Assembly (NCBI GenBank): GCA_014382535.1
Contig: JACNJN010000070.1
Location: 1 to 42,430, forward strand
Reading direction: 5' to 3'
DNA length: 42,430 nucleotides
From: Candidatus Desulfolinea nitratireducens
GTDB lineage: Bacteria > Chloroflexota > Anaerolineae > Anaerolineales > Villigracilaceae
Shown in pieces: positions 36,182 to 42,430 of the stretch. The notes under the pieces are model-generated. The model had not been told where the DNA came from, ran no database searches, and saw nothing but the letters and a program-made list of their open reading frames with translations. Numbering within the stretch: position 1 is the first letter of the stretch; each line of letters starts with the position of its first letter. Both the position numbers and the translations under genes were made by a program.

Positions 36182-36538
36182 TTAGTATTTGCCAACTGTT
36201 GGATCAATCTGAATGGCATAGGCATCGATTCCCCCGCGCAAACTGACCACCTCCGTCCAGCCCTGTTGCAATAGCCATCCTGTCACATTGGCACTCCGAA
36301 TACCATGATGACAAGCCACAATAATCTTCGAATTCTGATCCTGGGCTTCAGAGGGCAGGAGACTGACACCCTGCTGGGATAATTGGCTTAGTGGAGCCAA
36401 TCGCAAACGAAAATCTGTCCAGGTTGCACGGGCCAACTCCCAGGGCTCACGGACATCCAGCAACACGAACTCTTGTTCAGATTTGAGTAATGTCTCAAAT
36501 TCCTGAACATCGATCTCGGGAATATTCACGCTCGCCAA
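36182..36538 (-). CDS. Single-domain rhodanese (sulfurtransferase)
   Basis: A 118-residue rhodanese-like protein. Family features are FVLLDVREPWELARA near residue 25-40 and the active-site loop VACHHGIRSA with the persulfide-forming cysteine, followed by GWLLQQGWTEVVSLRGGIDAYA. It may carry sulfane sulfur or detoxify; the partner is unknown. Its first 13 nt overlap the end of the UPF0316 gene, so the two are translationally coupled. Confidence 0.88.
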   Translation of the reverse strand: MASVNIPEIDVQEFETLLKSEQEFVLLDVREPWELARATWTDFRLRLAPLSQLSQQGVSLLPSEAQDQNSKIIVACHHGIRSANVTGWLLQQGWTEVVSLRGGIDAYAIQIDPTVGKY

Positions 36539-37050
36539 AAGCCACGCCGGATAGCACGCATTTCTTCGGTTGTGATAAAGGCGTCTTCGTCAACTTCCTG
36601 GATGATCTTCTCAGCCAGAGATACTCTTTTTCGCAAGACAGCTACATTTAACAAACTCACCATCCCATCCTTGCCGCGCGCGGAAACTTCGGTTACGGCA
36701 AATCCCTCTGCCCGGAGCCTCTCGGCCAATTCTGCACCACGCTTGGAACTAATAGCTTGTAAGCGGAGGTAACCGATCGCCAGCCATTCTTCGATCCATA
36801 TGCCGATAACGTTACCCGTTGCAAAACCACCCGCGTATGCTGCAATATAGATCGGATTCTCTAAGTTGGTCAATACCGAGTTGAACACCAATATATAGAT
36901 AACTGACTCAACGAAGCCCAACCCCCAAGCGGTGGTTTTGCGTCCACGCATCACAAAAAGAACACGTAATGTGTCCAAGGTCATGTTGAGCACGCGCATT
37001 GCGAATATAAGCAGTGCACCACTCCAAGCAGCAATTGAGAAATATTCCAT
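36526..37050 (-). CDS. UPF0316/DUF5698 membrane protein with DUF2179 domain
   Basis: A 174-residue protein with two or three N-terminal membrane segments (IAAWSGALLIFAMRVLNM; FVESVIYILVF; IYIAAYAGGFATGNVIG) and a C-terminal soluble DUF2179-type domain (about 95-170). The UPF0316 family is recognised by MTLDTLRVLFVMRGRK. The frame is open to 37164, but AGGAAAG before the ATG at 37050 and the family start favour the shorter form, which begins 5 nt after the glgP stop. The function is unknown. The gene order glgP, UPF0316, rhodanese suggests one operon. Confidence 0.82.
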   Translation of the reverse strand: MEYFSIAAWSGALLIFAMRVLNMTLDTLRVLFVMRGRKTTAWGLGFVESVIYILVFNSVLTNLENPIYIAAYAGGFATGNVIGIWIEEWLAIGYLRLQAISSKRGAELAERLRAEGFAVTEVSARGKDGMVSLLNVAVLRKRVSLAEKIIQEVDEDAFITTEEMRAIRRGFWRA

Positions 37051-37055
37051 GAGAT

Positions 37056-39194
37056 TTACTTTCCTGCGGGCAAATAATATTGCTCGAAGTATTCCTTGAC
37101 CATACGGCGCATACTGAACTGAGGGGTTACTGTGCGAAGAGAATCCTTCATTAACTCGATCCATTTTACAGGGAGATTATCCCCATCACGATCATAATAC
37201 AGGGGAATAATCTCATTCTCCAGGGTTGCATATAGGCTTTGGATATCATTTTCATCCTGTGACTCGGTGTCTGGCGCAATATCATCGCCAATTGCCCAGC
37301 CATTATGACCATTATAGGCCTCGCGCCACCAACCATCGAGGACTGAGAAATTCAGCGCCCCATTCATGGCAGCCTTCATTCCCGATGTACCAGATGCCTC
37401 GTTGGGGCGACGTGGGGTATTAAGCCAGACATCCACGCCCTGGACGAGATACCGCGCCACATTCATATCATAATCTTCGAGAAAAACGAGACGCCCGCCG
37501 TTTTCAGCTTTTTTCACCGCCCGATACACTTCCTGGATCAATTGCTTGCCCGGTTCATCCGCCGGATGGGCTTTGCCTGCAAAGATGATCTGGACAGGTC
37601 GATTAGGCTGATTGACCAGATCCAGGATACGGTCCAGATCGCTAAGAATAAGTGAGGCTCTTTTATAGGTCGCAAAGCGGCGAGCAAAACCGATCGTCAA
37701 CACATAAGGATCAAGCAACGCACCTGAGGCAATCACCTGTACTGGATGGAATCCACCCTGTGTCCAACGGCGACGGGTGCGCTCCATCATATAAAAAACC
37801 AATTTGCGTTTGAGATGGTTTCGCACCTCCCATAACCTTGCGTCGGGAATATTTTCAATCTGATCCCAGAGTGTGTGGTCATCATGACGATCAAGCCAAT
37901 CGGTGCCAAGATACTCATTATAGAGCATGCCCAAACGGCGATCCAGCCAGGTGGGTGTGTGCACACCGTTGGTCACATAGCTGATCGGGACCTCGTCCTC
38001 AGCAACTTCGGGCCAGAGAAAATTCCACATCCCCCGCGCCACGCGTCCATGGAGTTCGGATACGCCATTCCTTCCATCTGAATGACGCAGGGCCAACACA
38101 CCCATGCTGAATGTCTCACCCCAGGATTGCTGGTTCCGTGCTAGATCCACAAATTCATCCCGGCTCAGGCCAAGTTCGGGCCAATAGGATGAAAGATATT
38201 TGTCAATCATCCATAAGGGGAATTCATCATTCCCAGCCGAGACTGGGGTGTGGGTGGTGAAAATATTGTTAACGCGCGTCTCTTCGATAGCTTCAGCGAA
38301 GGGTCTCCCCTCAGCCACCAACTCGCGGGCGCGCTCTAAAATCTGAAAAGCAGCATGACCTTCGTTCATATGCCATACGCCAGGATTATGCCCCAGGGCG
38401 CGCATTGCACGAACACCGCCAACGCCCAGCAGAATCTCCTGCGAAATCCGGAGGTTGATGTCACTCCAATACAAACGGGCTGTCAATTTACGGTCTTCGG
38501 GGGTATTTGTGGGAAGATTCGAATCCATCAGATAAAGCGGAATCCGCCCCACTCGTACTTCCCAAAGGCGCGCTGCCACTGAACGATCCGGAAATTCCAC
38601 GTGGATAGAAAAAGGCTCGCCATCTTCCTTCATTATTGGTACAAGCGGCAGCTCGTCAAAATTGAGGGGCTGGTTAATTGAATCCTGCCAGCCATTTTCC
38701 GAGATTCTCTGAGAGAAATATCCTTCAGCGTATAGAAAACCGATCCCCAAAAGTGGCAGACCCAGATCAGAGGCTTCTTTAAGATGGTCACCTGCCAGCA
38801 CCCCCAAACCACCGGAGTAAATTGGCATAGTTTCATGTAAGCCAAATTCCATCGAAAAATAGGCCACTGATTTCTTACGAAAGTCAGCGTGGTTTTGTCC
38901 ACACCAGGTGTCTTCATGCGCCATGTAAGCATCAAAAGCAGTGAAAACCTGGTCGTAATTTTCAAGATAGGCTCTTTTTTGTGCTGATTCATTGACACTC
39001 GTACGTCCCACTTGCCGCAAAAAACGAATCGGGTTATGCGCCAAGCGCTCCCAAAGTTCATTATCTATATGTGAAAACAAGCGTTGCGCCTCTGGCTGCC
39101 AGGTCCACCACAGGTTATATGCCAATTCGCCCAGGCGATTGATTCGGCGCGGTAGATCAAAATGATTGGGAACACGGGTTCTAAAAATGGTCAT
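37056..39194 (-). CDS. glgP: Alpha-glucan phosphorylase (DUF3417 type)
   Basis: A 712-residue glycogen/maltodextrin phosphorylase of the short alpha-glucan family, which releases glucose-1-phosphate from alpha-1,4-glucans using PLP. The N-terminal DUF3417 region has NLWWTWQPEAQRLFSHID. Further on are YFSMEFGLHETMPIYSGGLG, HMNEGHAAF, and the PLP-binding segment RRPNEASGTSGMKAAMNG with its lysine. An AGGAG site precedes the ATG. It is the first gene of a minus-strand operon with UPF0316 and the rhodanese. Role: storage-glucan mobilisation in the cytoplasm. Confidence 0.93.
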   Translation of the reverse strand: MTIFRTRVPNHFDLPRRINRLGELAYNLWWTWQPEAQRLFSHIDNELWERLAHNPIRFLRQVGRTSVNESAQKRAYLENYDQVFTAFDAYMAHEDTWCGQNHADFRKKSVAYFSMEFGLHETMPIYSGGLGVLAGDHLKEASDLGLPLLGIGFLYAEGYFSQRISENGWQDSINQPLNFDELPLVPIMKEDGEPFSIHVEFPDRSVAARLWEVRVGRIPLYLMDSNLPTNTPEDRKLTARLYWSDINLRISQEILLGVGGVRAMRALGHNPGVWHMNEGHAAFQILERARELVAEGRPFAEAIEETRVNNIFTTHTPVSAGNDEFPLWMIDKYLSSYWPELGLSRDEFVDLARNQQSWGETFSMGVLALRHSDGRNGVSELHGRVARGMWNFLWPEVAEDEVPISYVTNGVHTPTWLDRRLGMLYNEYLGTDWLDRHDDHTLWDQIENIPDARLWEVRNHLKRKLVFYMMERTRRRWTQGGFHPVQVIASGALLDPYVLTIGFARRFATYKRASLILSDLDRILDLVNQPNRPVQIIFAGKAHPADEPGKQLIQEVYRAVKKAENGGRLVFLEDYDMNVARYLVQGVDVWLNTPRRPNEASGTSGMKAAMNGALNFSVLDGWWREAYNGHNGWAIGDDIAPDTESQDENDIQSLYATLENEIIPLYYDRDGDNLPVKWIELMKDSLRTVTPQFSMRRMVKEYFEQYYLPAGK

Positions 39195-39209
39195 TTATAT
39201 TCTCCTGTC

Positions 39210-39282
39210 TACCCTCACCCCCAACCCCTATCCCGTGGAACGGGAGAGGGGAGTCCGAGCGAAGCAAGGACGGGTGAGGGTA
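39210..39282. repeat. Intergenic element with 11-bp terminal inverted repeats (CCCTCACCC type)
   Basis: TACCCTCACCC and GGGTGAGGGTA end a 73-bp element with an inner CCCGTGGAACGGGAGAGGGG. It fills the space between the divergent glgP and lutA genes. Related sequence is at 40061-40100 and inside the lutBC gene at 41353-41407. Confidence 0.8.
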
Positions 39283-39333
39283 AATCGCCGCTATCATACC
39301 ATCCTTTTAGGGGTTTCAGGTACAATCAATGAC

Positions 39334-40056
39334 ATGACCATCCAACTATTCATTACCTGTTTGGTAGATACATTTTTCCCAAAAACGGGAGAGGCAATGG
39401 TCGAGGTCCTGTCTCGCCTTGGTGTGGAGGTGGAATTCTCCGCCGGCCAGACCTGCTGCGGACAACCCGCTTTCAACGCGGGCCTTTGGCCTGATGCCCG
39501 TAAAATGGCAGAACATACCATTCAGGTTTTTGAGGCCTCCCCAAACGAGATCGTTGCCCCATCCGGCTCCTGCGTGGGGATGATCCGTCATGGCTACCTC
39601 GAACTCTTTGCCGATGATCCCGATTGGCTAACACGGGCCGAAGCACTCGCCGCCCGCACCTTCGAATTTACCGAATACCTCGTTGACGTGCTTGGCGTGA
39701 GCGATGTTGGCGCGCGCTGGGAGGGTCTCCTCTCCTATCATCCCTCCTGCCACCTGCTGCGTGGTCTTGGTGTTGATCGCCAACCGCGGGAATTGCTCGC
39801 AAATGTTCATGGGGCTACTCTCATTGAGCTGCCCCATGCTGAAGAGTGCTGTGGCTTTGGAGGGGTATTCTCGGTAGAGCATCCTGAGATCAGTGCCGAG
39901 ATGCTCAAACGCAAGATATTAAATCTCGAAGCTAGCGAAGCGCCGACACTTGTCCTCGCCGATACAGGCTGCCGGATGCATATCGCTGGTGGGTTGCATA
40001 AAGAGAATAAATCTCAGCGGGTGGTGCATATCGCGGAAGTGCTGGCAAATCGATGA
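39334..40056 (+). CDS. lutA: LutA/GlpC-like Fe-S oxidoreductase subunit (two CCG domains)
   Basis: A 240-residue protein of the LutA/YkgE family, part of the LutABC lactate oxidation complex. The two cysteine-rich CCG domains are visible as QTCCGQPAFNAG and SGSCVGMIRHGY, and as SYHPSCHLLRGLG and EECCGFGGVFSV. The frame is open from 39166, but the upstream part would translate the repeat element, and the family length fits the ATG at 39334. No Shine-Dalgarno is evident; TACAAT ends 7 nt before this ATG, so the transcript may be leaderless. The lutB and lutC functions follow as one fused gene. Confidence 0.88.
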   Translation: MTIQLFITCLVDTFFPKTGEAMVEVLSRLGVEVEFSAGQTCCGQPAFNAGLWPDARKMAEHTIQVFEASPNEIVAPSGSCVGMIRHGYLELFADDPDWLTRAEALAARTFEFTEYLVDVLGVSDVGARWEGLLSYHPSCHLLRGLGVDRQPRELLANVHGATLIELPHAEECCGFGGVFSVEHPEISAEMLKRKILNLEASEAPTLVLADTGCRMHIAGGLHKENKSQRVVHIAEVLANR

Positions 40057-40060
40057 GTAA

Positions 40061-40100
40061 CCCCCCTCACCCCAGCCCTCTCCCAAAACGGGAGAGGGGG
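40061..40100. repeat. CCCTCACCCC-type repeat between lutA and lutBC
   Basis: It contains CCCTCTCCC (40076-40084) and GGGAGAGGG (40090-40098), a 9-bp stem with a 5-nt loop that could act as a hairpin in the lutA-lutBC transcript. It shares sequence with 39210-39282 and 41353-41407. It is followed by an AAATATTCGCG...CGCGATATTT imperfect hairpin at about 40107-40134. Confidence 0.7.
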
Positions 40101-40151
40101 CTTATAAAATATTCGCGTTATTCTTCGCGATATTTGCGTTAAAGAAACATA

Positions 40152-42233
40152 ATGACATCTTTCCGGAAACGGATTCGCGCCTCCATAGAAAATAAAAATC
40201 TGCAAAAAGCCCTGGATGCCAACACCCAGCGGCGGGTGGAGGGGAGTGTTGCGGCCTTCGCCTCTCTGCCCGATCACCAGGATCGCCGTCAGCGTGCACA
40301 TAGGATCCGTGAAAATGTCATCGCCAATCTGGATGAGGTCGCTGCAAAATTCCTCGCCAAAGTCGAAGCAAATGGCTTTATCGTTCATCCCGCCAAAGAT
40401 TCAGCCGAAGCCGTAAAGATTGCCTTGGAAATCATAGAAACTCAAACACAAAGGACACAAAGAAACACTAAGGGGGAAGGAAGAAAAGAAAAACCTTGGC
40501 CTTCTTCGCGTCTTGGCGGTTCAAAATTAATCGCAAAATCCAAATCAATGGTCACCGAAGAGATCGAGCTAAATGAAGCCCTCGAGTCTGCTGGCCATCG
40601 TGTTGTTGAAACTGATCTGGGCGAGTATATCGTTCAGCTTCGAAATGAAAAACCGAGTCATATCATCACCCCCGCTGTCCATCTGCGCCGGCAGGAAGTG
40701 GCCCAACTCTTTCATGATGAACTCGGTATTCCTTATACCGAAGATATTCCCACCCTCACAGAAGCTGCCCGTCAAACCCTCCGCGAAGTTTTCCTCTCTG
40801 CCGATGTGGGCGTGAGCGGAGTCAATTTTGGGATCGCCGAAAGCGGCAGCCTGTGCATCGTCACCAACGAGGGGAACGGACGGATGGTCACCACCCTGCC
40901 CTCCACCCATATCGCGGTGATGGGGATGGAGCGCCTCCTCCCCACAATGGATGATCTGGCCCTGATGCTCTCCCTGCTGCCACGCTCGGCGACCACCCAA
41001 AAGATCAGCGTATATACGCAATTTATCCAGCGGCCGCTTGATGGGCAGGAACGCCATCTCATTTTTCTTGATAATGGCCGATCCAATTTGCGCAAGAGCC
41101 CGATCAATGACAGCCTGATGTGTATCCGTTGCGGGGCCTGCCTGAACGCCTGCCCCATCTTTCGTGAGATTGGCGGGCATGCCTACGCCAGCGTTTACCC
41201 CGGGCCAATCGGATCGGTCATTTCAGCAGGGCTTTTTGGGCCCGAACATGCCCCCCTTGCTCAAGCCTGTACCGTCTGTGGTGCCTGCAAAGAGGCCTGC
41301 CCGGTCGATATTGATCTGCCAAAAATGCTCCTTCGTGTTCGTGCTGGACAATTCCCCTCTCCCTCAGGGACACGTGCCCGGAAGGGTAGAGGGGCGAGGG
41401 GTGAGGGCGGTGCTGGAATTCCTTTGGTAGTCAAACTCGGATTAAATACCTATCGCCGAATCGCCCTCCACCCACGTTTGTTTGGCGTTGTCCAAAAATG
41501 GATCGGAAGATTAGCAAGCACCACCAAATCTGCTTCGACGGGTTTTCTCCCCTTCCCTGCGTGGACTGGCTGGGGTTATAGCAAAGATTTTCCCCGCCCT
41601 GCCAAGACTCCTTTTAGGGAGAGAATTAATCATCATACAACAGGCATGCCTCGCAAAGATATTCCAAAAAATAGCATGGAGAAAAAGAAGCAAATAGGTA
41701 CGGATGATACGCTCACACTTATCCCCCAATCCACCATTGATTTTCTGGCATCCCGTTTTTCGATGGAGTTGAAAGAACTCAGCGGAGAGATCGTCTCGGT
41801 TTCTGCCAAAGAGCTTCCCAAAAAATTGATTGCTTATCTACAGGAGCGCGGCGTGACTCGCGTCCAAACGGATGCCGCTTCAGTGGGATATTTTCAAAAT
41901 CAGGAATTCGCCCATCAAATGGGAGCAGACCCAAATATCGAGGTCGGGATCACGGCAGCGGTCGCCGCTGTCGCCGAAACAGGCAGTCTCTTGATCACAG
42001 GTGAAAACCGTAACCAGCTTTGCGCATCCCTATTACCAGAAATCCATATTGCCATTTTACAGGCAAGGGATATACACAAAAGTCTTGAGGAAGTATTGGC
42101 CCTTCCTGAAATAAGAAATGCCCCTGCTGCCTCCCTGATCTCGGGACCCTCTCGTACAGCCGACATTGAAATGACATTAACCATTGGCGTACACGGCCCT
42201 CGTGAGTTGATCGTCTTTTTGGTTGACGGTTAA
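40152..42233 (+). CDS. Fused LutB-LutC lactate-utilisation protein
   Basis: A 693-residue fusion. Residues about 1-310 carry a LUD domain and are followed by two 4Fe-4S motifs, CIRCGACLNACP and CTVCGACKEACP, as in LutB (LldF). After a segment with GWGYSKDFPRPAKTPFRER, residues about 500-693 form a second LUD domain matching LutC (AAVAAVAETGSLLI, HIAILQARDIH, ISGPSRTADIEMTLTIGVHGP). LutA, LutB and LutC act together in oxidation of L-lactate to pyruvate. Two in-frame repeats interrupt it, at 40443-40525 and 41353-41407. It follows lutA by 95 nt. Its end carries the probable promoter of tRNA-Glu. Confidence 0.9.
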   Translation: MTSFRKRIRASIENKNLQKALDANTQRRVEGSVAAFASLPDHQDRRQRAHRIRENVIANLDEVAAKFLAKVEANGFIVHPAKDSAEAVKIALEIIETQTQRTQRNTKGEGRKEKPWPSSRLGGSKLIAKSKSMVTEEIELNEALESAGHRVVETDLGEYIVQLRNEKPSHIITPAVHLRRQEVAQLFHDELGIPYTEDIPTLTEAARQTLREVFLSADVGVSGVNFGIAESGSLCIVTNEGNGRMVTTLPSTHIAVMGMERLLPTMDDLALMLSLLPRSATTQKISVYTQFIQRPLDGQERHLIFLDNGRSNLRKSPINDSLMCIRCGACLNACPIFREIGGHAYASVYPGPIGSVISAGLFGPEHAPLAQACTVCGACKEACPVDIDLPKMLLRVRAGQFPSPSGTRARKGRGARGEGGAGIPLVVKLGLNTYRRIALHPRLFGVVQKWIGRLASTTKSASTGFLPFPAWTGWGYSKDFPRPAKTPFRERINHHTTGMPRKDIPKNSMEKKKQIGTDDTLTLIPQSTIDFLASRFSMELKELSGEIVSVSAKELPKKLIAYLQERGVTRVQTDAASVGYFQNQEFAHQMGADPNIEVGITAAVAAVAETGSLLITGENRNQLCASLLPEIHIAILQARDIHKSLEEVLALPEIRNAPAASLISGPSRTADIEMTLTIGVHGPRELIVFLVDG
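40443..40525. repeat. CACAAAG/CTTCGCG palindromic repeat inside the lutBC gene
   Basis: CAAACACAAAGGACACAAAG on the left and CCTTGGCCTTCTTCGCG on the right form an imperfect palindrome, translated in frame as TQTQRTQRNTKGEGRKEK and onward. This polar, charged stretch (about residues 97-124) interrupts the first LUD domain and is of the same family as 24452-24533 and 31020-31100. Confidence 0.8.
41353..41407. repeat. CCCTCACCCC-type repeat inside the lutBC gene
   Basis: CCCCTCTCCCTCAGGG and GGGTAGAGGGGCGAGGGG translate in frame to PSPSGTRARKGRGARGEGG (about residues 401-419), shortly after the second 4Fe-4S motif. The same element type occurs between genes at 39210-39282 and 40061-40100. Confidence 0.8.
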
Positions 42234-42252
42234 AGAAGCCCTGTGATAAAAT
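42223..42252 (+). promoter_or_regulatory. Predicted promoter of tRNA-Glu
   Basis: TTGACG (42223-42228) and TAAAAT (42247-42252) are 18 nt apart, within the end of the lutBC gene. Transcription would start about 7 nt before the mature tRNA. Confidence 0.6.
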
Positions 42253-42266
42253 TCGCCCGCTAGTGC

Positions 42267-42339
42267 GCCCCCATCGTCTAGTGGCCCAGGACATGGCCCT
42301 CTCAAGGCTAAAACGGGGGTTCGAGTCCCCCTGGGGGCA
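42267..42339 (+). tRNA. tRNA-Glu (anticodon CTC)
   Basis: A 73-nt cloverleaf. The acceptor stem is GCCCCCA with TGGGGGC, and the anticodon stem is TGGCC with GGCTA around the loop CTCTCAA, giving anticodon CTC (42301-42303). The T arm is GGGGTTCGAGTCCCC. The discriminator base is A, and CCA is not encoded. It reads GAG codons. Confidence 0.95.
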
Positions 42340-42344
42340 CAGCC

Positions 42345-42374
42345 AAACCGCTCAATAAAATTGAGCGGTTTTTG
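42345..42374 (+). terminator. Rho-independent terminator after tRNA-Glu
   Basis: ACCGCTCAA and TTGAGCGGT form a perfect 9-bp stem, extended by A-T pairs, with loop TAAAA and a following T-run. It starts 6 nt after the tRNA. Confidence 0.9.
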
Positions 42375-42430
42375 TATTAATTTAAATTTGTTTCAAAGGA
42401 AATCAGGGAAATTACCAAAAAGAATTTTGG

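Noticed and set aside
39166..39333. N-terminal extension of lutA
   Set aside because: It would translate the CCCTCACCC repeat and overlap the start of glgP; the family length fits the ATG at 39334.

Overview
The window looks like chromosomal DNA of an uncultured, probably marine or sediment bacterium of the Chloroflexota (Anaerolineae-like). The support is indirect: the mix of gene families (DUF3417-type glucan phosphorylase, MttB/dimethylglycine-dehydrogenase expansions, PIG-V-like mannosyltransferase, M29 aminopeptidase), moderate GC, TTG/GTG starts, and several families of short palindromic or heptad repeats, some lying inside genes. No phage, IS transposase, CRISPR array or rRNA is visible. 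One tRNA (Glu, CTC) is present.

Region 1 (1-21.1 kb) is a methylated-amine / amino-acid catabolic locus organised around an Lrp/AsnC regulator. On the minus strand, downstream of lrp, lie an ornithine-cyclodeaminase-family enzyme, two class III aminotransferases, a CoA-acylating (methyl)malonate-semialdehyde dehydrogenase, an 89-residue corrinoid-protein 'cap' domain lacking its B12 domain, an MttB-family methyltransferase and a dimethylglycine/sarcosine-dehydrogenase-like flavoprotein. Divergently on the plus strand run a second flavoprotein of the same length (826 aa), a second MttB homologue, a DAO-type oxidase, a small CWC zinc-binding-type protein and a third flavoprotein. A fused kinase-PLP enzyme (APH domain plus class III aminotransferase/phospho-lyase) converges on this unit. 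A 41-bp near-perfect palindrome sits between the divergent promoters. The inferred role is stepwise demethylation of a quaternary or tertiary amine, then transamination and oxidation of the carbon skeleton to a CoA ester. The substrate is not determined by the sequence.

Region 2 (21.3-26.6 kb) carries housekeeping and miscellaneous genes: a pyridoxamine-phosphate-oxidase-like protein, an RlmL/YpsC-type rRNA methyltransferase, MtaB, a carotenoid-isomerase/RetSat-like flavoprotein and a small cysteine-containing protein. Region 3 (26.6-34.3 kb) is an exopolysaccharide locus: mannosyltransferase, GT4 glycosyltransferase, NeuD-like acyltransferase, heparinase II/III protein, and a fused alcohol dehydrogenase/Gfo-Idh-MocA oxidoreductase. 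Region 4 (34.7-42.4 kb) has an M29 aminopeptidase, a rhodanese, an UPF0316 membrane protein, glycogen phosphorylase, a LutA-like protein, a fused LutB-LutC protein and tRNA-Glu.

The two most unusual signals are (a) the mirrored MttB/flavoprotein modules with a cap-only corrinoid protein, and (b) several families of short repeats that occur between genes and also in frame inside unrelated proteins. In one case MtaB and the heparinase share nearly the same 10-residue peptide encoded by the same repeat.
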